Below are positions 1 through 5,222 of a stretch of 5,222 bases of DNA, piece after piece. The translations under genes were made by a program, and so were the position numbers. Under the pieces are notes generated by a model that was not told the origin of the DNA, searched no databases, and saw only the letters and a program-made list of their open reading frames with translations. Where the stretch lies: assembly GCA_021824845.1 (NCBI GenBank), contig JAKAJY010000181.1, positions 1-5,222 on the forward strand, in the 5' to 3' direction. Every line of letters begins with the position of its first letter. The stretch's first letter is position 1. The stretch is from an archaeon (GTDB lineage: Archaea; Thermoproteota; Nitrososphaeria; Nitrososphaerales; Nitrosopumilaceae).

Positions 1-1
1 A

Positions 2-1003
2 CAAAAGCTTGCACTGCAAGACCCAGAGGATGCAGATGCGAACTCTATTTTCTTTGCAATAAAGACATACGAGGATCTAGTCAGTAAGGGCTATCAGGCC
101 GAGGTAATTGTCGTTGCAGGAGTTGGTGACAGGGGTGTGCAGGCAGATGAAAAAATAATTCGCGAAGTAAAAGCAGTCCTATCAAGTTTTTCAGCAAATG
201 GCGCAGTAATTGTATCGGACGGTGAGGATGACGAGAGTGTAATTCCGATTATACAAAATGTAGTTCCAATAGTTTCGGTTCAAAGATGTGTGATGAAGGT
301 GAGTCGGAGCGTGGAGTATTCCTACGCAGTCTTTGGAAAATACCTAAAGATGATTGCATATGATTCCAAATATTCAAAATTCTTTTTGGGCGTTCCAGGA
401 ATCTTGCTTTTGATTGGCGGAATTGGGACAATCTCTGGTTATACTCAGGAAATCTTTGCGGTATTGGTCAGCATTTTGGGTGGTGCGTTTCTGATTCGAG
501 CATTTGATGTTGACAGGGCCTGGGCCAGTTGGGCAAAACCCACACCTGCAGGCCTGATCAGAATGTTCACAATGGTAACAGGGGTGATAATCGGCCTTGC
601 TTCTATTCTATCAGGATTTTCCGCAATTCACACAAACATTTTGGATCCCCAAGTTTTGGGGTCTGGTATTCCAAACATTCTCTCAGATAGGGTAACGTTT
701 GGACAATTCATTGCGGGTGCAATACCATTTTTGTGGATTGGGATGGGGGCCATTTTTGGCGGAATTTTACTCAGCAACTGGCTCAAGGGAAGCCTCAGAC
801 AAATCACCGATATTTTACGAATGATCGTGCTTGTTTCACTATATCCGACAGTATACCAGTTCACGAATCTGCTAATCAATGACGAGAGTTCATTTACCTT
901 GATTCCGCCATTTTTGGCAGGCCTTGCAATAACACTGATATCTGCCACCTTCTTATTCCGGAAATACAGGAAAAAGAAGGGAGGAGAAGTCTTATCGGAA
1001 TAG
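2..1003 (+). CDS. DUF373 family integral membrane protein, 5' end outside window
   Basis: The frame is open from the left edge, so the true start lies upstream. The first internal GTG at 137 is not the start, because family-like sequence (LALQDPEDADANSIF, then IKTYEDLVSKGY) precedes it. The visible 333 residues have a soluble alpha/beta N-terminal part (about 1-120) with an acidic SDGEDDE motif near 72-78, then about six hydrophobic segments near 127-145, 150-166, 186-208, 235-257, 271-291 and 300-319, and a basic tail (RKYRKKK). This layout of a cytosolic domain followed by a multi-span membrane domain matches the archaeal DUF373 family, whose function is not known to me. The acidic motif could bind metal or nucleotide, but that is inference. 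The gene is first of three in a + strand operon, and its TAG stop overlaps the probable start of the cis-prenyltransferase (ATAG). Family assignment is fairly secure; function is open. Confidence 0.85.
   Translation, partial: QKLALQDPEDADANSIFFAIKTYEDLVSKGYQAEVIVVAGVGDRGVQADEKIIREVKAVLSSFSANGAVIVSDGEDDESVIPIIQNVVPIVSVQRCVMKVSRSVEYSYAVFGKYLKMIAYDSKYSKFFLGVPGILLLIGGIGTISGYTQEIFAVLVSILGGAFLIRAFDVDRAWASWAKPTPAGLIRMFTMVTGVIIGLASILSGFSAIHTNILDPQVLGSGIPNILSDRVTFGQFIAGAIPFLWIGMGAIFGGILLSNWLKGSLRQITDILRMIVLVSLYPTVYQFTNLLINDESSFTLIPPFLAGLAITLISATFLFRKYRKKKGGEVLSE
979..986 (+). promoter_or_regulatory. Strong Shine-Dalgarno site for the cis-prenyltransferase, inside the DUF373 gene
   Basis: GGGAGGAG contains GGAGG at 980-984, complementary to the conserved CCUCC at the 3' end of archaeal 16S rRNA. 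It lies in the last codons of the DUF373 gene. From the end of GGAGG there are 9 bases to an in-frame ATC at 994 and 15 bases to an in-frame ATA at 1000. It supports independent initiation of the downstream gene near 994-1000 although no standard start codon is present there. Confidence 0.6.
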
Positions 1004-1782
1004 AAAAAGCGGCACCATACCTCGCTTACTTTTACAAATTTTACACTCAGAAATTAGAAAAAGAGATCAAACGTGGAACCATACCAAACCACATAGCTGT
1101 CATTTTAGACGGAAACAGAAGATGGGCAAAAAAAGCATTAACCATCAGCAAGAACGGCCACTTTAGGGGAGCGGACGCAGTTGAGAATTTTTTGGATTGG
1201 TGCGAAGAACTAGACATCAAAATAATCACACTATACGTTCTGTCCACTGAAAATCTGGACAGGAAGGACAACGAGTTGGAATACCTGTATGAGTTGATTC
1301 GACAAAGACTTGAAAAACTCTACTCCGATCCAAGAATTCACAAAAACAAGATGCGAGTCAAGGCAATGGGTAGAACCGAGCTTTTGCCAGATGCCATCAA
1401 CGATGTGCTAAAAAGACTAGATGAGGTAACGAAGGGGTACGATCAGCATTACCTGAACATAGCGATTGCATATGGGGGCCAAAATGAGCTTGTTGATGCG
1501 ATAAAAAAAATAGCGACCAGGATCAAGGATGGGAGCATCAATGTAGATGATATCAACAAGGACGTAATTGAGGCGAATCTGTATACTGCACATTTACCAC
1601 AACAATCACCAGATTTGATACTTAGAACATCCGGTGAGCAACGAATGAGTGGGTTTTTGCTATGGCAGGGAGCATATAGTGAGTTGATTTTCATGGACAT
1701 TTTGTGGCCAGAATTTAGAAAGATTGATCTTCTGCGAGCAATCAGAACATTTCAGAGAAGAAACAGGAGAATTGGAAAATAA
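1000..1782 (+). CDS. uppS: Polyprenyl diphosphate synthase (cis-prenyltransferase, UppS/Rer2 family)
   Basis: The enzyme adds isopentenyl diphosphate in cis to an allylic diphosphate, giving the long polyprenyl diphosphate behind the dolichol-type glycan carrier of archaea. Numbered from ATA at 1000 (260 residues, close to the 253 of E. coli UppS), it shows HIAVILDGNRRWAKK with catalytic Asp37, TLYVLSTENLDR at 77-88, and RTSGEQRMS with Arg209, Arg215 and Ser217, then Glu228. The spacing matches E. coli Arg194, Arg200, Ser202 and Glu213. The start is uncertain. The frame has no ATG or GTG, and its first TTG (1192) falls after the Asp37 motif, so it cannot be the start. ATA 1000 overlaps the preceding TAG; ATC 994 has better spacing from the Shine-Dalgarno site. 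The TAA stop overlaps the Nudix ATG by one base. Function is sure; the start is not. Confidence 0.93.
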   Translation: MEKAAPYLAYFYKFYTQKLEKEIKRGTIPNHIAVILDGNRRWAKKALTISKNGHFRGADAVENFLDWCEELDIKIITLYVLSTENLDRKDNELEYLYELIRQRLEKLYSDPRIHKNKMRVKAMGRTELLPDAINDVLKRLDEVTKGYDQHYLNIAIAYGGQNELVDAIKKIATRIKDGSINVDDINKDVIEANLYTAHLPQQSPDLILRTSGEQRMSGFLLWQGAYSELIFMDILWPEFRKIDLLRAIRTFQRRNRRIGK

Positions 1783-2204
1783 TGCAAGAGATAACAGAAA
1801 GATCAGCAGGCATAGTTTTATTCAGAAATGAAGGTAACAAGAAATTGTTTTTGCTTCTGCATTACCCATCAGGCCACTGGGATTTTGTCAAAGGCAGAAT
1901 AGAAAAAAATGAGCAGCTAAAAGAGGCCGCTCTACGAGAATCCAAAGAAGAAACCGGTATCACAGATATAGAATTCATTGGGGGATTTGAGGAAAAGATC
2001 CAGTACACATATCAGTATGGAGGTAAGCGAGTTAGAAAAGAAGTTGTTTTTTTCTTGGCAAAGACAAAAACCAAGGACGTCACATTATCTGATGAGCACT
2101 TGGATCATGTTTGGTTGGAGTTTGATGATGCGTTTTCCAAAACGACATACCAAAATGCAAAAGACTTATTGAGTAAATCAAAAAGCCTAGTGTTTGCGAG
2201 CTGA
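1782..2204 (+). CDS. Nudix hydrolase, Ap4A-hydrolase-like
   Basis: A 140-residue protein with a complete Nudix box at residues 38-60: Gly38, Glu44, Arg52-Glu53, Glu56-Glu57 and Gly59, the pattern that holds the catalytic magnesium. The preceding HWDFVKGRIE resembles the HWDFPKGHIE segment of bis(5'-nucleosyl)-tetraphosphatases, here with Val in place of the usual Pro. The N-terminal SAGIVLFR and a late HVWLEFDDA segment also fit that subgroup. A likely role is hydrolysis of diadenosine tetraphosphate or another nucleoside diphosphate compound in the cytosol, but substrates of Nudix enzymes are hard to predict from sequence. The hydrophobic position after Arg-Glu is Ser54. The ATG shares its A with the stop of the cis-prenyltransferase (TAATG), which points to coupled translation. 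The 3' end overlaps the tail of pyrF, which runs the other way, by 18 bases. Confidence 0.9.
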   Translation: MQEITERSAGIVLFRNEGNKKLFLLLHYPSGHWDFVKGRIEKNEQLKEAALRESKEETGITDIEFIGGFEEKIQYTYQYGGKRVRKEVVFFLAKTKTKDVTLSDEHLDHVWLEFDDAFSKTTYQNAKDLLSKSKSLVFAS

Positions 2205-2924
2205 CTCGAATAATTCCTGTACTACCTTTTTTGGATTCTTGGCACTCAGTATTGTTCTTCCAACAATAAGATAATCAGATCCCGAAGTTATGGTGCTGTT
2301 GATATCACCGCCCTGCGTTCCAATTCCAGGCGAGTAGACATTCAGGGTGTGGCTCTTGCTTTTGCAATATTTGATGATATCCGGAAATGTGGCGCCAATA
2401 ATTATCCCGTCGGCGGACATTTTGATTGCCCAATCTAGGAATAGTTTGTAGATTTGTGTGCTCTTTGAGCCCATTTTGACACTCAGCTCATATGTTACTC
2501 GTGCCTCAGGTGCACTCATATGACATAATGATATGACGCCTTTTTTGTTCTTGTGTGATAATGAGACTAGTTTTTCTAGACTTGCAGGCCCCATCATTGG
2601 GTTTACTATTATTCCATCAAATCCCAAGTTCCACAAAGTTTGCGCTGCAACAAAGTTGGTGTTGCCAATGTCGTTTAGCTTGATATCGGCAATTGTTTGC
2701 AGGCCGCACTCGTGAGCAATATTTGTGATTTTGAGGATTTGTTTTTCTCCCAGTGGCAATAAGACATGAAAGTTGAACTTGATTGCGCAAAGATACGGAT
2801 GTAGTATCTTGATGTTCTGTATGGTTCGAGATTCTAGGTTTTTGTGATCGTCATAGTCATTTGCAAGTATGAGCGGACTTTTTTGTGCAGCTAGTTTTCG
2901 TATTCGTTCTTTGAAGCTATTCAT
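2187..2924 (-). CDS. pyrF: Orotidine 5'-phosphate decarboxylase
   Basis: Catalyses OMP to UMP plus CO2, the last step of de novo UMP synthesis, in the cytosol. The 245-residue protein is a TIM-barrel enzyme with the family's catalytic array: Lys49 on the second strand (AIKFNFHV) and the DxKxxD motif as Asp80, Lys82 and Asp85 in IADIKLNDIGNTN. The phosphate-binding end is also present: SPGIGTQGGD (198-207) and YLIVGRTI with Arg223. The first strand reads LILANDYD, with Asp23 probably contacting the ribose; this differs from the usual ALD pattern. Length is slightly above the 210-230 of many archaeal forms. The ATG lies inside the end of the upstream 219-residue gene (8-base overlap) and I see no clear Shine-Dalgarno site, so translation is probably coupled. 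It is third in the order purA, unknown gene, pyrF. Confidence 0.93.
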   Translation of the reverse strand: MNSFKERIRKLAAQKSPLILANDYDDHKNLESRTIQNIKILHPYLCAIKFNFHVLLPLGEKQILKITNIAHECGLQTIADIKLNDIGNTNFVAAQTLWNLGFDGIIVNPMMGPASLEKLVSLSHKNKKGVISLCHMSAPEARVTYELSVKMGSKSTQIYKLFLDWAIKMSADGIIIGATFPDIIKYCKSKSHTLNVYSPGIGTQGGDINSTITSGSDYLIVGRTILSAKNPKKVVQELFESARKH

Positions 2925-3576
2925 AGTGAATTAGTGGATGAGTCTCAATCAGCTTTATTATTTTGATGTAAGAGTACCCATGATCGTTTAGGTTGTCAGT
3001 AAATACCGGAACATTTCCAGTATACATTGCATATTTGAGAAACGGTTGTGTCGGCTCTGAATCCAACGCAACATGGCAAAAGTACGATGGTCCATCCTCA
3101 TTGAAGTTCATAAAGACTCCAATTAGCCACTTGTCTTTGTGTGGGAATGAGAACAATGGGAATGGTGCCTCATCATACCCATAGCTTATTTTTGCAAGGC
3201 TTGCCAAGTCTTCTAGTTCTAGTAATTCATATTTTTCAAGCTGTTCATCTTGGTATTGTCTAAGCGATGGTGGTAGTTCCTTTATTTTCACTATTGGGGA
3301 ATACAGCTTGGTTGACTCAGATACTGCATCAACTATGATGGATTCCTCCTTGCCGTTTTTGAATCCATATGAGAGATAGTGGCCATTTTTGTCCAGCGGT
3401 ACATAGTAAATTACGGGTCGTGCCTTGAGCAGGTCCATCTGAATTGAGAGTATTTTTTTGCCATCGTGTTCGTGCTGGAACGATACGCGCGGTGTGCGCT
3501 CAAGTGCGGCAACTAGGCGTGAGAATTCTAATTGTGAGGCTAGTTGAATGTATTTTGGAGATTTTGGTTTTTCCAC
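2917..3576 (-). CDS. Protein of unknown function between purA and pyrF
   Basis: A 219-residue protein that I do not recognise. It starts with GTG at 3576 (GTG GAA AAA CCA); an in-frame TGA lies a short way upstream and no earlier standard start occurs. It has no signal peptide, membrane span or cysteine cluster. The N-terminal part (about 10-110) alternates short hydrophobic strands with charged turns (VIYYVPLD, HYLSYGFKNGKE, SIIVDAV), then comes an acidic helical stretch rich in Glu and Leu (about 110-130), then a second strand-rich part with DKWLIGVFMNFNEDG, FCHVALD and YSYIKIIKLIE. It looks like a soluble, mainly beta protein, possibly two related halves. The stop overlaps the pyrF start by 8 bases and purA ends 53 bases upstream, so a link to nucleotide synthesis is plausible by context only. 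A TATA-like box before the GTG suggests it can also be transcribed separately from purA. Confidence 0.85.
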   Translation of the reverse strand: MEKPKSPKYIQLASQLEFSRLVAALERTPRVSFQHEHDGKKILSIQMDLLKARPVIYYVPLDKNGHYLSYGFKNGKEESIIVDAVSESTKLYSPIVKIKELPPSLRQYQDEQLEKYELLELEDLASLAKISYGYDEAPFPLFSFPHKDKWLIGVFMNFNEDGPSYFCHVALDSEPTQPFLKYAMYTGNVPVFTDNLNDHGYSYIKIIKLIETHPLIHYE

Positions 3577-3599
3577 AAGTCGGATAAAACGATTGGCAA

Positions 3600-3607
3600 A
3601 ATAAAGT
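3600..3607 (-). promoter_or_regulatory. Probable TATA box for the unknown gene and pyrF
   Basis: On the - strand the 53-base gap after purA contains CTTTATTT centred about 27 bases before the GTG at 3576, the usual archaeal distance from TATA box to transcription start. This would give a leaderless transcript. A run of five T on the - strand at 3613-3617, just after the purA stop, may also end some purA transcripts, so the gap could act as terminator and promoter together. Both readings rest on short AT-rich sequence only. Confidence 0.4.
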
Positions 3608-3629
3608 TTAGCAAAAATAATTCAAACAA

Positions 3630-4634
3630 TTATTGCCGCAGATCAATAATGTCATCTACGCCTGGGCCCGTACCAATGAGCGTGACAGGCACATCTAGTA
3701 CGTCTTCTATTTTTGTGATGAATTGTTTTGCCGCACCGCTCAACTCTTCAAACGAGTTTTTGTGCGCACAATCAGAAAATAATACATCGAGTTTTGTGAG
3801 GCCAATCTGAGTTGCGCTGTTTAGCATGACTGCACGCTTGGCAAGCTCAAAATTAAATTCCGCTGCACGTCTTTGCCTGCCAGTTACCGTGCCTACCTCA
3901 GACCAGCCACGAGCGGCCACCTCATCCATCGGCAGTTCATTCTCAAGCATGCCTGTGCCTACGCGTGTAACATAGGACTTGAAGACAACCATCACATCAT
4001 CTATATTTTTTGGCCCAAGTCCAATATCTGCGCATATTCCGGAGGCAGTAACGTCCTTTGAGGTCACAAATGGATATGTCCCATGCCACAATGACAGAAA
4101 GGTTCCCTGCGTGCCCTCGACCAGTACGTTTTGGTCCGCATCCAATGCCGCGTGTAGTTCTCCTGCCACATCAATCAGGTATGGCTTGAGTGACGGAATC
4201 TCTTTTGCCATCTTTAGTGTGCGCATGGCTCTATCAGCATTTGCAGGACCAGTTCCAGAGCCTGTGCTGCCAATCTTTTCTTTTAGTCGTCCACCCGAAT
4301 CCGCATCGGTATGTGTCTTTTCTATAATTCCGCAATTGTAATCAACAAATGATCTATTCGATACGCCGAACTCATCAATTTCCTTGTGCAAAACATCCGG
4401 ATTCACCACAACGCCAGGGCCCACCATCAGTCGAGCATTTTTGTTTAGGAAACCACTTGGAAGCATTCGCACCTTGTATTTTTTGTTGCCATCTTCTATT
4501 GTGTGGCCAGCATTTGGCCCTGCGCCACCTCTTACAACAATGCTCGGGTTGTCTTTTTGTGCCAGATATGAGATGATTTTGCCTTTTCCTTCATCTCCAA
4601 AAAATCCACCAACTACAACAGTCGAAGGCATCAT
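3630..4634 (-). CDS. purA: Adenylosuccinate synthetase, archaeal short form
   Basis: Joins IMP and aspartate using GTP to give adenylosuccinate, the first committed step to AMP. The 334-residue protein is the short archaeal form; bacterial and eukaryotic enzymes have about 430. The N-terminal loop is GGFFGDEGKGK (9-19) with catalytic Asp14, where most bacterial enzymes have Trp-Gly-Asp; NAGHT follows with catalytic His44. The IMP-binding segments are present: STGSGTGPANADR (123-135) and EGTQGTFLSLWHGTYPFVT (173-191). GLGPKNIDDV and KSYVTRVGTG match the conserved middle region, TGRQRRAAEF the next, and QIGLTKLD is the guanine-recognition segment. Two ATG codons lie in tandem at the start (4634 and 4631); either could be used. 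The gene diverges from the small helical gene and is followed after 53 bases by the unknown gene. Confidence 0.96.
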   Translation of the reverse strand: MMPSTVVVGGFFGDEGKGKIISYLAQKDNPSIVVRGGAGPNAGHTIEDGNKKYKVRMLPSGFLNKNARLMVGPGVVVNPDVLHKEIDEFGVSNRSFVDYNCGIIEKTHTDADSGGRLKEKIGSTGSGTGPANADRAMRTLKMAKEIPSLKPYLIDVAGELHAALDADQNVLVEGTQGTFLSLWHGTYPFVTSKDVTASGICADIGLGPKNIDDVMVVFKSYVTRVGTGMLENELPMDEVAARGWSEVGTVTGRQRRAAEFNFELAKRAVMLNSATQIGLTKLDVLFSDCAHKNSFEELSGAAKQFITKIEDVLDVPVTLIGTGPGVDDIIDLRQ

Positions 4635-4649
4635 TGGGTGAGATTTGGA

Positions 4650-4662
4650 GCTTTAATTTAAG
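4650..4662 (-). promoter_or_regulatory. Probable TATA box for purA
   Basis: On the - strand, CTTAAATTAAAG is centred about 22 bases before the purA ATG. This fits an archaeal TATA element driving a leaderless or nearly leaderless transcript. No Shine-Dalgarno sequence at useful spacing is seen before this ATG (CCAAATCTCACCCA), which agrees with leaderless initiation. Confidence 0.45.
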
Positions 4663-4683
4663 CCAAGGTATCACAAATCGATC

Positions 4684-4694
4684 TAAATTTTTAA
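4684..4694 (+). promoter_or_regulatory. Probable TATA box for the small helical-repeat gene
   Basis: TAAATTTTTAA lies about 24 bases before the ATG at 4712, the expected archaeal spacing for a transcription start at the start codon. It supports ATG 4712 over the upstream in-frame TTG at 4634, because a transcript starting near 4712 would not include that TTG. Confidence 0.45.
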
Positions 4695-4711
4695 TCCCCG
4701 AGTATTGTGGT

Positions 4712-5179
4712 ATGGACGTGTCTCATTCAAACTTTGCAGGTAACATAATAGTAAATTTGGCAAACCTGCCAGACTTTCTCAGAAAACCAATTCTAAAAAA
4801 GAGAATGGAGGAGTTCTTTTCATTATCAGATACCGATCGGTTGGAGGTAATCAACAATGCCTTGGAGGCAGGGCCAACAATACCATTTCCAAACTTTGCC
4901 AAGCTCTTTGCTACGTGGCTTGAGATATTGGGTACGATGTCGGAAGAAAAGCGAGTTGTCCTTGTTTTGGCATACATCTCAGAAATACTAAGAAATCCGC
5001 AAAAACTCATCCTGTTTAATCTGGACGGCATACTGGAGATCTTTATCGCACTGGATAAGACCTATCAGGATGCAATTGCAGGATCTATTGGGGCAATAGT
5101 ATCAAAGCTATCAGATAATCAGAAAAGGCAGTTATTTTTGATAATTCCCCAAGACGCAAAACTCAGATTGGGGCTTTAG
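4712..5179 (+). CDS. Small helical-repeat protein of unknown function
   Basis: A 155-residue protein that I do not recognise. I chose ATG 4712 because a TATA-like box stands about 24 bases upstream and because the 26 residues added by the in-frame TTG at 4634 (which overlaps the purA start) look like translated promoter DNA. The sequence is almost wholly helical and amphipathic, without membrane spans or cysteines. It contains a 38-residue repeat: Pro20, Pro58 and Pro96; Glu33, Glu71 and Glu109; and Leu38-Ser39, Met76-Ser77 and Leu114-Asp115, each followed by a charged helix start (DTDRLEVI, EEKRVVLVL, KTYQDAIAG). A fourth half-unit starts at Leu133-Ser134. This suggests HEAT-like helical hairpins, a fold often used for protein binding; the role is unknown. 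It is transcribed away from purA. Its TAG stop overlaps a possible opposing gene by 4 bases. Confidence 0.8.
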   Translation: MDVSHSNFAGNIIVNLANLPDFLRKPILKKRMEEFFSLSDTDRLEVINNALEAGPTIPFPNFAKLFATWLEILGTMSEEKRVVLVLAYISEILRNPQKLILFNLDGILEIFIALDKTYQDAIAGSIGAIVSKLSDNQKRQLFLIIPQDAKLRLGL

Positions 5180-5222
5180 GCCTGTGGCTTGTCTGGCTTG
5201 CGGTTGTCCTCATTTGAAAAGT
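5176..5222 (-). CDS. Possible 3' end of a gene running in from the right
   Basis: On the - strand one frame is open from the window edge to a TAA at 5176-5178 and reads FSNEDNRKPDKPQA. A hydrophilic, Lys- and Pro-rich tail of this kind is common at protein C-termini, and a 4-base tail-to-tail overlap (TTAG) fits the compact style of this window. Only 14 codons are visible, so an open frame by chance is quite possible and no product can be named. Confidence 0.35.
   Translation of the reverse strand, partial: FSNEDNRKPDKPQA

Noticed and set aside
628..948. 106-codon open frame on the - strand inside the DUF373 gene
   Set aside because: It is antisense to a clear membrane-protein coding region and resembles no family that I know.
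1192..1782. TTG 1192 as the start of the cis-prenyltransferase
   Set aside because: It would remove the catalytic Asp motif (HIAVILDGNRRWAKK) and the first helix, all of which are well conserved and in frame just upstream.
3979..4341. 120-codon open frame on the + strand inside purA
   Set aside because: It lies opposite the highly conserved purA coding sequence. Its Ser- and Pro-rich composition is that of a reverse-complement shadow, and it has no start signals of its own.
4723..5031. 102-codon open frame on the - strand inside the helical-repeat gene
   Set aside because: The + strand frame has promoter support and a regular protein repeat; the antisense frame has neither.
4634..5179. TTG 4634 as the start of the small helical-repeat protein
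   Set aside because: The added 26 residues run through the AT-rich promoter region, and the TTG overlaps the purA start codon. ATG 4712 with its TATA-like box fits better.
1..5222. Mobile element, CRISPR array, tRNA or rRNA
   Set aside because: I saw no tandem or inverted repeats, transposase or integrase motifs, or cloverleaf-like sequence. Almost all bases are taken up by housekeeping genes and short gaps.

Overview
The window looks like part of an ammonia-oxidising archaeon (Nitrososphaerota, formerly Thaumarchaeota), probably of the Nitrosopumilales. The reasons are a DUF373 membrane protein, an archaeal short-form adenylosuccinate synthetase, an archaeal-type OMP decarboxylase, a cis-prenyltransferase of archaeal type, and TATA-like boxes about 22-27 bases before start codons, which suggests leaderless transcripts. 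Base composition looks moderate, above what I would expect for marine Nitrosopumilus and closer to Nitrosotenuis-like genomes. That last placement is only an inference from appearance. The region reads as core housekeeping sequence. I see no mobile element, CRISPR array, tRNA or rRNA.

Layout. Positions 1-2204 on the + strand hold a tightly packed operon: the 3' part of a DUF373 integral membrane protein, a cis-prenyltransferase (UppS/Rer2 family) and a Nudix hydrolase of the Ap4A-hydrolase type. The junctions overlap or nearly so (ATAG and TAATG). Positions 2187-4634 on the - strand hold, in transcription order, purA, an unrecognised 219-residue protein and pyrF. pyrF converges on the Nudix gene with an 18-base tail overlap. 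purA diverges from a small helical-repeat protein (4712-5179, +) across a 77-base region with a promoter-like box for each direction. At the right edge the tail of another - strand gene may begin.

How the genes fit together. purA (IMP to adenylosuccinate) and pyrF (OMP to UMP) are purine and pyrimidine nucleotide synthesis steps. The unknown gene between them overlaps the pyrF start by 8 bases, so it is probably translated with pyrF. In the + strand operon the cis-prenyltransferase should make the long polyprenyl diphosphate from which the dolichol-type glycosylation carrier derives, next to a membrane protein of unknown function.

The points most worth a second look are: the cis-prenyltransferase has no ATG, GTG or TTG able to give an intact enzyme, so it must use a rare start or be reached by frameshift from the DUF373 gene; the 155-residue protein at 4712-5179 shows a regular 38-residue repeat; and an uncharacterised protein sits between purA and pyrF.
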